Source: CAXBGS01 sp963975425 (GTDB lineage: Bacteria > Planctomycetota > Planctomycetia > Pirellulales > Pirellulaceae). From it: DNA of 64,000 bases. Both the position numbers and the translations under genes were made by a program. Positions 54,271 to 63,351 of this stretch are shown here, one piece after another. The first letter of the stretch is position 1; each line of letters starts with the position of its first letter. The stretch lies in the NCBI GenBank assembly GCA_963975425.1, contig CAXBGS010000003.1, positions 248,001-312,000 of the forward strand, in the 5' to 3' direction. The notes beneath the pieces were generated by a model. The model did no database searches. It was given only the letters and a program-made list of their open reading frames with translations, and was not told where the DNA came from.

Positions 54271-56436
54271 GTGACTGAAATCGATAACGCGGACGCATCC
54301 AACGAAGAGGCGGCGTTTGACGAACAGCAAATGCACGAATTACTGACGCAAATCGGCCTACCACTGGGGATCACGATTGACTTGTCGGATGTTCATGCGG
54401 CCGAATCGATTCAACCGCCAGGCACTGATTTTTTCGTCAGACTTCGATCGAGTGGACAACAGGCAGGATTATTCATCGATGAGGTTTCATTTGGTTCCGA
54501 ACAGGAAGCAATCGAACTCGTGCGCGCGGGCACACCGGTCATTCTAGTAACCGGAACAAACTCGTGCGTCGTACTGCAGAATCCGCTCGGTCGTGGCATC
54601 GAGGCGACTGCAATCACCAAGAACACGAAAACGTTTTATTTGAGCGGTCGAAAGCTGCGGAAAATGTTGCGGTCTCCATCGGCCACACGAACGTTTATCG
54701 TCAACAAAGAACTCGAGTGCGATTTGATTTCAAGCGCGAACGTCAACCGATTCGACCAAGCATCCATCGACGACGATCATCATGACAGTCACTCGATCCA
54801 CATGAAACCGTTGCCCCGGTTCATTGGACTGTTGGAAATGGACCGTCGAGACATCGGATCGGTCATTCTGTTCGCGTTCGTTTCAGGGGTGCTTTCGCTG
54901 GCAACTCCGCTGGCCGTGGAATCGTTGGTGAACGTCGTCAGTTGGGGAACCTATCTACAGCCGCTGATCATTCTGGGGCTGATGCTGCTGACATGCCTGG
55001 GACTGGCAGGCATCTTAAAGGTACTGCAAACGTTTGTGGTCGAAATCATCCAGCGACGACAGTTCGTTCGCATCATCAGCGATCTCGCTCATCGATTCCC
55101 GCGAGCAGCACAGGAGAGTCTCGTTGCGGAACATCGACGAGAACTAGCCAATCGCGTGTTCGACATCATGACCATTCAAAAGGCGACGGCGGTACTATTG
55201 CTCGACGGGGTATCCATTGTCCTGACCACCATCATAGGTCTGGTACTGCTTGCGTTTTATCACCCGTTCTTATTGGGATTTGATATCTTGCTGGTCATCA
55301 CAATGGTGGCGACCGTGTGGCTGCTGGGGCAGGGCGGAATTCGCACATCGATTGCCGAATCCATCACCAAATACAAAGTCGCGCACTGGTTACAAGATGT
55401 GCTGGCGTTTCCGACGGTCTTTAAAACGGGTGGCGGCGAATCGCTTGCCGTTAGTCGGGCCAACCAATTGACGGCTGAATACATTGTCGCGCGGCAACGT
55501 CAGTTTCGAGTTGTGATTCGCCAGGTGATATTCGCCGTTGGCCTGCAAGTGATTGCTTCGACGGCACTGCTGGCACTCGGCGGCTGGCTGGTCATCGAAG
55601 GCCAACTGACATTAGGACAGCTGGTTGCAAGTGAATTAGTCGTGACGGTGGTCGTGGGAGCCTTTGCCAAGGCGGGCAAATCGCTTGAGAAGTTTTATGA
55701 TCTGATGGCCGGGATCGATAAGGTCGGCCACTTGCTGGATATCAAAACAGATCATCGACACAATGTCGGCCCGTTAAGTGATGGTCCGATCGAGGCAAGT
55801 TGGACCGATCTTATCTTTCGACGTCCCACAAGCGAGTCGAGATTGCCTGCATCGAAAATCGCGGCGGGCGATCGTGTCGCCGTTATCGGCGGTGATATTG
55901 ACGGATGCTCAGACCTTGCCAAAACACTGGCTGGGCTTGCAGAGCCAACCGTCGGACTTGTCCAGGTCGCCGGATTCGACGCCCTGCAAGCGGCCACCGG
56001 CAGCGACGGACAGCTGATCGGCTATGCGGGCGACCGGCAAATTTTCCATGGTACGGTCCGCGAAAACATTGATCTTGGGCGCAGCGGTATCGGCCACCAC
56101 CGCTTGCGTGAAGTACTGAAAAACCTTGGTCTTGCCGACGCGGTACAGCACTTGGACGAAGGTCTAGAAAGCACGCTGCAGACCGATGGCTATCCGATGA
56201 CCCAATCACAAGTGGACTTATTGACTCTGGCCAGAGCGATCGCGCCGCGCCCCAAATTGCTTGTGATCAACGGTCTTCTCGATCGCATGGATTCGCAACG
56301 GGTTTCTCGTGTTTGGGAACACCTTTCCGATCCCGATGCGCCGTGGACGCTTGTTGTCATCACACACCGTGAAGATATCGCAGATCGATGCGACAACAAG
56401 ATCACAGTTCGACCAACCGAAAACCCAACCCTTTAG
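54271..56436 (+). CDS. ABC-type exporter protein with degenerate ATPase
   Basis: 721 aa. An N-terminal soluble domain of about 180 residues, not a C39 peptidase, is followed by an ABC exporter membrane domain (about 195-470) and a nucleotide-binding domain in which the key residues are lost. The Walker A region is GGDIDGCSDL (539-549), with Cys546 where lysine belongs. The signature LSGGQ is MTQSQ (643-647). Walker B reads LLVING (663-668), with Asn667-Gly668 for Asp-Glu, and the Q-loop glutamine is gone. The switch histidine (THR, His699) and the ARA helix remain, so it aligns cleanly as an ABC fold. GTG 54271 with TGAGG upstream is the start. It should not hydrolyse ATP alone. Confidence 0.87.
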   Translation: MTEIDNADASNEEAAFDEQQMHELLTQIGLPLGITIDLSDVHAAESIQPPGTDFFVRLRSSGQQAGLFIDEVSFGSEQEAIELVRAGTPVILVTGTNSCVVLQNPLGRGIEATAITKNTKTFYLSGRKLRKMLRSPSATRTFIVNKELECDLISSANVNRFDQASIDDDHHDSHSIHMKPLPRFIGLLEMDRRDIGSVILFAFVSGVLSLATPLAVESLVNVVSWGTYLQPLIILGLMLLTCLGLAGILKVLQTFVVEIIQRRQFVRIISDLAHRFPRAAQESLVAEHRRELANRVFDIMTIQKATAVLLLDGVSIVLTTIIGLVLLAFYHPFLLGFDILLVITMVATVWLLGQGGIRTSIAESITKYKVAHWLQDVLAFPTVFKTGGGESLAVSRANQLTAEYIVARQRQFRVVIRQVIFAVGLQVIASTALLALGGWLVIEGQLTLGQLVASELVVTVVVGAFAKAGKSLEKFYDLMAGIDKVGHLLDIKTDHRHNVGPLSDGPIEASWTDLIFRRPTSESRLPASKIAAGDRVAVIGGDIDGCSDLAKTLAGLAEPTVGLVQVAGFDALQAATGSDGQLIGYAGDRQIFHGTVRENIDLGRSGIGHHRLREVLKNLGLADAVQHLDEGLESTLQTDGYPMTQSQVDLLTLARAIAPRPKLLVINGLLDRMDSQRVSRVWEHLSDPDAPWTLVVITHREDIADRCDNKITVRPTENPTL

Positions 56437-56449
56437 ATAGCGATTGAAC

Positions 56450-57799
56450 ATGCTCCGCACTTTTCACCCACCCGAGTGCTCACCCGTGATGCGGATGGTG
56501 AGAACGACTCGATTGATTCGTTTTTTTGCGAAACTGACGTTCCTCTCGCTGCTGGCCTCCGTGGTCGCCATGATCTTCTTGCCGTGGCAGCAAACGGCAC
56601 GTGGCATCGGGACGGTGGTCGCGCTTGATCCACAGAAACGCCCGCAACCTTTGCTCAGTCCATCCAAGGGCGTTGTCAGTTTTGTCAAACCTGGGTTGCG
56701 TGAGGGCAGCTACGTTGAAAAAAACGAACTGCTTTTGCGGCTTTCTCCGTTTGCCGCAGACGGTGTCATGCAGATCGAAACGCAAATCGTCGCAATGGAA
56801 TCCAAGGAAGCCGCTGCGATTTCGAGCCTCGAGGTTGCCAAACAGGCTGCAGCATTACAAGTCAGCAGTGGCCGCAGCCTAACGGAGTCACTTAAGCAAG
56901 ACTATCAAGCGGCAAAACAAAAGTGGGAACAGGCAAAGAACGAAGTCACTTCGTTGCAGGCGGAACTCAATGACAAACGCAACCAGCTGAGGATAGCCGA
57001 AGAAGTCGCAAGTAAAGGTCTCGTGTCTCGCGAAGAACTCTTTTCCAAACAACAAGCTGTCGGGTCGCAACACGCGAAGGTGCTGAAAGCGGAAAATGCG
57101 GTCGACGAAGCCTACGCGACCCTGTTGTCCAAGGAAGAAGAAATCGAATCGAAGATGCAAGAAATTGACATCAAGAATCGCACCGCCAACCAAAAGGTGC
57201 TCGAATCGATGCAAAAGATCAACACGATCGAAAAAGAAATGATGGATATCCGAAGCAAGCGCGGCGAACTGGATCGACTGGAAATCCGCGCCCCCCGATC
57301 CGGATTTATCCAGCAATGGTTCGGCGTCGAAGGCAGCGACACGATCAAAGAGGGCGACCGTCTGTTCGTCATCGTGCCGGACACCGACGAGCTTGCTGTG
57401 GAGATGAAGGTCAGTGGAAATGACATGCCCCTGATTCACGAAGGTGACCGGGTTCGGTTGCAATTTGAAGGCTGGCCCGCCGTTCAATTCGTGGGCTGGC
57501 CATCAGTCGCCGTGGGTACGTTCGGCGGTAAAGTCAACCGAGTCTTCCCAACTGATGATGGCATGGGCAATTTTCGTGTAGTCGTTACACCCGATAATCA
57601 CTTTGATCGCGAAGATGGATGGCCAAACGACCGATATTTGAGACAAGGTGTGCGCGCCAACGGATGGGTGCTGCTCAAACAGGTCCCACTCGGTTACGAG
57701 ATATGGCGTCAACTCAATGGTTTTCCGCCGGTCGTTGCCCAAGCGGAACCAGAAAAGTCGCAGCAAAAGGGCAGCAAACCCAAACTGCCCAAACTTTAA
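56450..57799 (+). CDS. HlyD-family membrane fusion protein
   Basis: 450 aa periplasmic adaptor. One N-terminal membrane segment (FFAKLTFLSLLASVVAMIFLPW, about 24-45), the lipoyl half VSFVKPGLREGSYVEKNELLLRL, a long coiled coil (about 105-270, SLQAELNDKRNQLRIAEEVASKGLVSREELFSKQ), the second lipoyl half IRAPRSGFIQQWFGVEGSDTIKEGDRL, and beta-barrel parts to the end. ATG 56450-56452 is chosen over a TTG two codons before. It links the ABC-type inner protein and the TolC channel encoded on either side (gaps 13 and 11 bases). Confidence 0.9.
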   Translation: MLRTFHPPECSPVMRMVRTTRLIRFFAKLTFLSLLASVVAMIFLPWQQTARGIGTVVALDPQKRPQPLLSPSKGVVSFVKPGLREGSYVEKNELLLRLSPFAADGVMQIETQIVAMESKEAAAISSLEVAKQAAALQVSSGRSLTESLKQDYQAAKQKWEQAKNEVTSLQAELNDKRNQLRIAEEVASKGLVSREELFSKQQAVGSQHAKVLKAENAVDEAYATLLSKEEEIESKMQEIDIKNRTANQKVLESMQKINTIEKEMMDIRSKRGELDRLEIRAPRSGFIQQWFGVEGSDTIKEGDRLFVIVPDTDELAVEMKVSGNDMPLIHEGDRVRLQFEGWPAVQFVGWPSVAVGTFGGKVNRVFPTDDGMGNFRVVVTPDNHFDREDGWPNDRYLRQGVRANGWVLLKQVPLGYEIWRQLNGFPPVVAQAEPEKSQQKGSKPKLPKL

Positions 57800-57810
57800 T
57801 TCCATCGAGA

Positions 57811-59547
57811 ATGCGGACCTGGAACGGGTACCGTTCTTCTCTCTGTGTCCTGGTCGCGGTGGTCCTGAACGGATCGATATGGCTCGGTCAAACGCACGGT
57901 CAACATCCGACCAATGGCCCAGCGTCAACGGATTCGTACTCGCAGTTCATCACACTTCTGCAGCAAGGTCATGACGACACGAATCGAGAGGCCGAGACGA
58001 CCGATACCAACCAGCAAACCCGTTCCGGCCGTGCCCTCGAATCAATCCAGGAATCGGATTCTGAAGTCAGGATCGATCTCCCGATTGAACCATTGACGCT
58101 TGCTGACGTGATCGCGAGCGTCTATCGGTCCTATCCAGAAATCGTTGCCGCACGCCAACAAGCGTCCCTCGCGGGTGGCGACTTGATGTCAGCGTACGGC
58201 GCTTACGATACGAAGGTGGGCGCCTATTCGTTGTCCGAGGCGCTCGGATTCTACGAGAATTATCGCAGCGGACTCAGTGCGGCAAGGCAAACTTGGTGGG
58301 GCGGGTATGTCTCGGCCGGGTACCGTATCGGACGTGGCTCATTTCAACCTTGGTACAAAGAACGCGAAACCAACAAGGGTGGCGAAATGAAAATCGCCGT
58401 CACCCAACCACTGCTGCAAGGCCGAGCCATCGACGCGCAACGCGTGGCCGTCTTTCAAAGATCCTTGGATCGGCAAGCGGCTGAACCGATCGTCCAGCAA
58501 GCGATCCTCGAATCATCAGGTGAGGCTGCATCGCTTTATTGGCAGTGGGTGGCATCGGGGGCAATTCTGGAGGCGCAAAAAGAACTATTGGCGTTAGCGG
58601 AAAAACGGAACGAGCAGTTCAAGGCAGGTGTCGAGGCAGGAAAGTTTGCTGAAATCGACCTGATTTTAAATGAACAGCTGATCGCGGAACGACGTGCAAA
58701 GCAGCTTGAAGTCGAAAGAAAGTTTCGAGCCGCTTCATTCAAATTGGGTGTTTTTCTGCGCAGCGATTCGGGACAACCTCTCGTACCGGGTGACGACTGG
58801 TTGCCGAGTTTTTTTCCGAAAATGGATCCGCCTCCACCGCTTGATCTGGATAACGAATTGGCTGCCGCGCTGGCGAGGCGTCCCGAGCCGCAAATTTTGC
58901 AGTTCGAACTTCGAAAGGTGCGCTACGATCAACGCCTTGCCTGCAATGAGCTGATGCCGCGTATTGATCTGGTCGCCGAAGCATCACAGGACGTCGGCGA
59001 ATCACTGAAATCACCCGACGACAAAGGCGATTTCCAACTGGTGCTCGGACTCCAAAGCGAAGTGCCTATCCAACGACGCAAAGCACGCGGCAAGATTCAA
59101 GCGACCGCCGCCAAGTCGGCTCAGATCAACGAAAAAATCCGGTTGGTCCAGAACAAAATTTCTGCCGAGTTGCAAACCGCGCACAACGATCTCTTGATCT
59201 ACGCACAAGTCGTCGAACAAACGGAGCTTGCGCTGCGCGCGGCCCTGGAAACGCTTAAACGCTATCGATTCGCGTTTTCGATGGGCAAAATTGACCTGAT
59301 CTACCTCAATTTGCTCGAAACGAAAACCAACGAAACGGAGATCAAGCTGGTCGAAGCTCAACGCGACTGGTTCGCGGCTCTTTCAGCGATGCAACTTGCC
59401 CTGGGGCTAGATCCGCTTGACCAGGCAGTGAACATTTCGTTACTACCACCGAGTAACCTTCCCGGCCCGGGTCATTTGCCCGAAACGCCAACGGATTCAC
59501 CGGCAGACCTTCAAGAAGACTGGAAATTGCATTCCCGACAACCCTAG
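57811..59547 (+). CDS. TolC-family outer membrane channel protein
   Basis: 578 aa. Start ATG 57811-57813 begins a signal peptide (SSLCVLVAVVLNGSIWLGQTHG|Q); the frame is open further upstream inside the HlyD gene but without a leader. Two OEP repeat halves (VYRSYPEIVAARQQASLAGGDLM near 100 and ALARRPEPQILQFELRKVRYDQ near 350) form the trimeric beta-barrel and tunnel. RGRAIDAQRVAVFQRSLDR and YLNLLETKTNETEIKLVEAQRDWF also fit. It is the outer-membrane partner for the HlyD and ABC proteins encoded just before it. Confidence 0.88.
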   Translation: MRTWNGYRSSLCVLVAVVLNGSIWLGQTHGQHPTNGPASTDSYSQFITLLQQGHDDTNREAETTDTNQQTRSGRALESIQESDSEVRIDLPIEPLTLADVIASVYRSYPEIVAARQQASLAGGDLMSAYGAYDTKVGAYSLSEALGFYENYRSGLSAARQTWWGGYVSAGYRIGRGSFQPWYKERETNKGGEMKIAVTQPLLQGRAIDAQRVAVFQRSLDRQAAEPIVQQAILESSGEAASLYWQWVASGAILEAQKELLALAEKRNEQFKAGVEAGKFAEIDLILNEQLIAERRAKQLEVERKFRAASFKLGVFLRSDSGQPLVPGDDWLPSFFPKMDPPPPLDLDNELAAALARRPEPQILQFELRKVRYDQRLACNELMPRIDLVAEASQDVGESLKSPDDKGDFQLVLGLQSEVPIQRRKARGKIQATAAKSAQINEKIRLVQNKISAELQTAHNDLLIYAQVVEQTELALRAALETLKRYRFAFSMGKIDLIYLNLLETKTNETEIKLVEAQRDWFAALSAMQLALGLDPLDQAVNISLLPPSNLPGPGHLPETPTDSPADLQEDWKLHSRQP

Positions 59548-59602
59548 GCTCGAATCGCCCCAAGCGAGTCGATGGCGGTCAACGCAAGGAATCTTCGTAC
59601 AT

Positions 59603-60565
59603 ATGTTCAAGCGTCTCGCCGTCGTTCTGTTCGTTGCCAATTTGGCTTGCCTGAGTTTCGGACAGCCACTTGCGCCGACCGATTTCGGCAGCATCGATGT
59701 CGGCAGCGAGAGTGACCGTGTCGATTCGGTTCATTACGAACCACTCTGCTGCGACGAGTCCCTGCAGGAGCAACCGCTATCGCGTTTCAAGAAACAAGCC
59801 CTGCAAAGTATCTCCGTCTCCTCGGGCGGCCTGCTGAACATGGGAAACGGTGGCCTGAGCAGCATGTATCTGGACGCATCTATCGGAAGCGGTATTCCGC
59901 TTGGCAGCTTTGACAATATTATCGGCGTCCGGCCGCGAGTTCGAACCGACTGGATCGACGCCGCCCCAGGGATCGACATTCCCGACGAACTGTACCAATT
60001 TGAACTGCAATTTTTTTATCGCCGACCAATTCACGATCGGCTATCGCTGATGGCCATCGTCAGCCCTGCAATTCGCAGTGACCTGACAACCAGCAATGAC
60101 GCGTTCCGCATCTTTGCACTAGGACTGTTGAACTGGGAATGCGTCCGCGACCGGCTGACCGTTTCTGTCGGAGCAGTCTACCTTGGCAGAGCCGACTTGC
60201 CGGTGCTGCCGGCGCTCGGGCTCTCTTGGAGCCCCAACCGCAGGACAAAGCTGGACTTGCGATTTCCATCGTCAAAACTTGCCTATCGCTTGGCGAAAGA
60301 TGGCGGACGTAGCGAAGTTTGGTCCTACTTGTCCGGTGGACTCGGCGGAAACACATGGGCAGTCACACGGCAATCGTCGGCCACCGACGAATTATCGCTG
60401 CGAGATATCAGGCTTGCACTGGGCGCAGAAAAACTGCTCGATGGCGGCGGAGGCTGGTTTGCAGAGACGGGATTCGCATTCGCAAGACGCATCGAGTATG
60501 AAAGTGATGATAGCGAAGTCCAGTTGGACGACGCGTTCATGGTGCAGGCCGGTTGGCGTTATTAA
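59603..60565 (+). CDS. Outer membrane beta-barrel protein (DUF6268-like)
   Basis: 320 aa. Signal peptide (LAVVLFVANLACLSFG|Q), a Cys-Cys pair near residue 50, then amphipathic strands typical of a beta-barrel (ASIGSGIPLGSF, FELQFFYRRPIHDRLSLMAIVSP, VSVGAVYLGRADLPVLPALGLSWSPN) and a terminal aromatic GWRY, the usual BAM recognition end. The pattern matches the DUF6268 family as I remember it (moderate certainty). It lies 55 bases behind the TolC gene and is probably the last gene of the run. An inverted repeat (60553-60571) overlaps its stop codon. Confidence 0.72.
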   Translation: MFKRLAVVLFVANLACLSFGQPLAPTDFGSIDVGSESDRVDSVHYEPLCCDESLQEQPLSRFKKQALQSISVSSGGLLNMGNGGLSSMYLDASIGSGIPLGSFDNIIGVRPRVRTDWIDAAPGIDIPDELYQFELQFFYRRPIHDRLSLMAIVSPAIRSDLTTSNDAFRIFALGLLNWECVRDRLTVSVGAVYLGRADLPVLPALGLSWSPNRRTKLDLRFPSSKLAYRLAKDGGRSEVWSYLSGGLGGNTWAVTRQSSATDELSLRDIRLALGAEKLLDGGGGWFAETGFAFARRIEYESDDSEVQLDDAFMVQAGWRY

Positions 60566-60634
60566 CGCCAACGCCGCGGGATGAAATCAGCCCGGCGTGA
60601 CAATCGGGGTTGCGCACCGGAAAATTGAAATCAG

Positions 60635-60677
60635 CAGCAGAAAACACTGAACTCGGCGGCAGAAAACACTGGCTCGG
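60635..60677. repeat. Two-copy 21-22 bp direct repeat
   Basis: CAGCAGAAAACACTGAACTCGG (60635-60656) and CGGCAGAAAACACTGGCTCGG (60657-60677) are adjacent near-copies, with a third partial (CGGCAAACAGG) behind. They lie in the 218-base convergent gap between the outer-membrane protein and rsgA genes. No function suggested. Confidence 0.7.
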
Positions 60678-60783
60678 CGGCAAACAGGGCTCTCTACAAA
60701 AACAAATTTCCGTGCAAAAACGGGGTGTCCGCGACCACACCGCAACGACCGCTGTGATTTTTCGACGCAATCAACGTCGCCCG

Positions 60784-61824
60784 TTACTCAAACCGCCGCC
60801 GCTTTGCCGACTGCACTGTCTTGTAATATTGTCCCAGCTTGCGTGAATCCTGTCGTCGCTGGTGGATCGATTTTGCGTTCCTGGCTTGCTCGGCCTGTAA
60901 TTTGAAATAGCTCTTCAGTCGCCGAGGCTCCAGCTCGCCAGATTCGATGGCGTCTCGAACGGCACAGCCAGGTTCGGCTTGGTGGGTACAATCGCCAAAG
61001 CGACAGGACTGGGCCAGGGTCATGATTTCGTCAAAGACCTCAGCGACCCCGCTTTCGCAATCGGCCAGCTGCAATTCTCGCATTCCGGGCGTGTCGATCA
61101 ATAAACCGCCAGCGTCAAGTCGATGGATGCACCTGGCGGTCGTTGTGTGACGCCCTTTGGAATCATCTTCGCGGATGCCCTGCGTATCGAGCTCGGGTGC
61201 CCCCAGACTCATTGCCAGGGTAGATTTACCGACTCCCGATGATCCAACAAGTGCCACGGTCTGTCCAACACGGCACCAATCGGAAAGTACATCCATCTGG
61301 GCGCGATCACGCCCGTCGACGGTCTCCACGATCAGACCACTTTTCAGTGCGCTGGCCTGTTGTTGTAAACGGACGGGATCGTCGGACAAGTCAGCTTTTG
61401 TCAAGACAATCACCGGGTTGACTCCCGCCTCGGCGGCGAGCGAAAGATATCGTTCCAACCGCGAGGGGTTGAAGTCGTGATTGCAGGAACTGACGATAAA
61501 CAGCGTATTCAAATTCGCCGCAATGGATTGGCTCTTCACTTGCTCGCCCGCGGCCTTTCGTTTGACCAGCGATTCACGCTCCAAACGTCGCGTGCCCCGA
61601 TAGCTCTGCGGTTCGACCAATAACCAATCGCCCACTGCTAAATCGCCGCACGAATGCGTCAACTGCGTCGGCACCAAGACTTCGTCGCTCGCCAACAGAA
61701 GCAGAACTTGGCTGCCGAAGTGCGCGCCAACTCGAGCGACCAGAAGGTTTTGTTCCTCGTCGCTTGTCAACTGTTGCTCAAAGGCAGGCTTCCAGCCGAG
61801 AGAATGGAGTGCTTGTAGGGTCAT
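60784..61824 (-). CDS. rsgA: Ribosome biogenesis GTPase RsgA
   Basis: 346 aa circularly permuted GTPase that helps the 30S subunit mature. The order is OB-fold (about 1-100, VARVGAHFGSQVLLLL), then G4 TKAD at 142-145, then the P-loop GSSGVGKST at 194-202, then DTPGMREL (G3), and a C-terminal zinc site CRFGDCTHQAEPGC. This G4-before-G1 order is diagnostic. The start is ATG 61822-61824; the frame is open 34 codons further upstream but those residues lack family similarity. Convergent with the outer-membrane operon. Confidence 0.94.
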   Translation of the reverse strand: MTLQALHSLGWKPAFEQQLTSDEEQNLLVARVGAHFGSQVLLLLASDEVLVPTQLTHSCGDLAVGDWLLVEPQSYRGTRRLERESLVKRKAAGEQVKSQSIAANLNTLFIVSSCNHDFNPSRLERYLSLAAEAGVNPVIVLTKADLSDDPVRLQQQASALKSGLIVETVDGRDRAQMDVLSDWCRVGQTVALVGSSGVGKSTLAMSLGAPELDTQGIREDDSKGRHTTTARCIHRLDAGGLLIDTPGMRELQLADCESGVAEVFDEIMTLAQSCRFGDCTHQAEPGCAVRDAIESGELEPRRLKSYFKLQAEQARNAKSIHQRRQDSRKLGQYYKTVQSAKRRRFE

Positions 61825-61990
61825 GATTGGTACGCAAACCGGCAAATTTAGATCATGCCGACCAAAGACACACCATGCATCTGCGGGGTTCGCGCAAAAC
61901 CAAGCCACGAGCATTCGATCGGGCAAAGGCTGGATTCCCTTACCAGCTCACCACCTCATCCCCACCGCTCGGCTCGCCGATGCCTCCGGG

Positions 61991-63253
61991 CTACCGGTCA
62001 CTGTCACCGATGCAGTACAGATTCTCAGCGGTTCGCAGAAAGAACTGACCTTGAGAAACAGCCAGCGACGCCATGCATTTTTCGTCGATCGTATTGCGGG
62101 TAATTTCTTCGTACTTCGCTCCCGGACGAAGCACCAAGCATACGCCTTCCTCGGACAAGATATAAATTCGTCCATCCGCAAAGACCGGCGATGCAGAGTA
62201 GGATCCGCTGAGTCGCTTTAGCCATACGATGTCTCCGCTGGCCGCATCGATACAATACAGAATGTTGTCGCGAGTGATCGAATAAAGATGCGGATCGATA
62301 TATAAGAATGACGGAAGCGCCGGGACGCCTTTGGTTTGTTCCCAAGCGATATGGGTTTCGGTTATGTCTCCCTGTCCGCCCATCCGAATTGCGCGAATAG
62401 TCGGTTCTTCGAAACCTGACGAAGTGAAAATCAGTTCGTTACCAATGACCGGCGAAGGAGTCACGCCTTCGCCTTGGCTATAGATGGACCAAATCCTCTC
62501 ACCCGTTTTGACGTCGTGTCCTTGCACGCAATCACCACTGGCCGAAACGATTTGATTGCCACTGTCGATCAGGATTGGAGTGACATGTCCAATACGGGAT
62601 TTGCCCCGCGAACCTTTCCACCGCACGTCGCCCGTTGCCGTATCCAGAGAGAGCACGACCGCTTCGTCCCAAGGTATTTTCCAGCCGACCTTGCTTTTAT
62701 CGGCACGACTGCCATCGAACGGCATGATCAATTGATCGCCGGCGAGAATCGGCGAAGCCCCCAGACCGTGGATACTGCGGTACTTGACGCTTGTGTTCTT
62801 CCAAACCAATTCGCCATCTAAATCGACCGCGACAATCGCACCATCGGAAAAAACACAGTACACCTGCTTGCCATCGGTGACCGGTGTCGGCGTCGCGTAC
62901 GAATTCTGAGCGCGTTTGGGATTCAGTTCTTGTCGGTGAACGAGCGTATTCCAGCGAATATCGCCGCTCTTTCGATCGACACAAATCACTCGACAATCTG
63001 CTCCCTCGTCCGTGGTTGTCGTCAAGAACACGCGATCGTCCAGCACGATCGGCGATGACCATGCGTTGCCCGGAATCGACGCTTTCCAAACCACGTTCTC
63101 GGTCGATGACCATCGGATCGGCAAATTCGTTTCTTCCGAAATGCCTTGGCCGTTGGGCCCTCGAAACCGAGTCCAATTATCGGCATGAACCAAGCAACTG
63201 GACGTAATCGAGAACAACAGACAGAGCGACAGCAACACGCGGATCGATCGCAT
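61991..63253 (-). CDS. Secreted PQQ-like beta-propeller protein
   Basis: 420 aa starting at ATG 63251-63253, with GAGGAA suitably placed before it. Signal peptide RSIRVLLSLCLLFSITSSCLVHA|D, then the entry motif WTRFRGPNGQGIS and blades with DRKSGDIRWNTL, DTATGDVRWKGS, DVKTGERIWSIYS and DAASGDIVWLKRL. The family is the same as the proteins at 30684 and 41879. The open frame extends 134 codons upstream but has no plausible leader. Function is inferred as a periplasmic binding protein. Confidence 0.87.
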   Translation of the reverse strand: MRSIRVLLSLCLLFSITSSCLVHADNWTRFRGPNGQGISEETNLPIRWSSTENVVWKASIPGNAWSSPIVLDDRVFLTTTTDEGADCRVICVDRKSGDIRWNTLVHRQELNPKRAQNSYATPTPVTDGKQVYCVFSDGAIVAVDLDGELVWKNTSVKYRSIHGLGASPILAGDQLIMPFDGSRADKSKVGWKIPWDEAVVLSLDTATGDVRWKGSRGKSRIGHVTPILIDSGNQIVSASGDCVQGHDVKTGERIWSIYSQGEGVTPSPVIGNELIFTSSGFEEPTIRAIRMGGQGDITETHIAWEQTKGVPALPSFLYIDPHLYSITRDNILYCIDAASGDIVWLKRLSGSYSASPVFADGRIYILSEEGVCLVLRPGAKYEEITRNTIDEKCMASLAVSQGQFFLRTAENLYCIGDSDR

Positions 63254-63351
63254 CAAGGCATTCCTCAGCAGGGAGACGTTTGGAGTAGCGGTCATCATAC
63301 CGAAGACGCGGCCAACCCGCAGCAAACAGGTGCCATCGATCCAAGACGGAA

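Noticed and set aside
54271..56436. Pseudogene
   Set aside because: No stop or frameshift, full length, tight spacing to neighbours and preserved fold; the lost residues look selective.
60553..60571. Terminator at end of the outer-membrane operon
   Set aside because: TTGGCGTTA/TAACGCCAA is a perfect inverted repeat but overlaps the stop codon, has almost no loop and lacks a T-run.
60784..61926. 34-residue N-terminal extension on RsgA
   Set aside because: The residues have no family similarity and ATG 61822-61824 begins the conserved OB-fold region.
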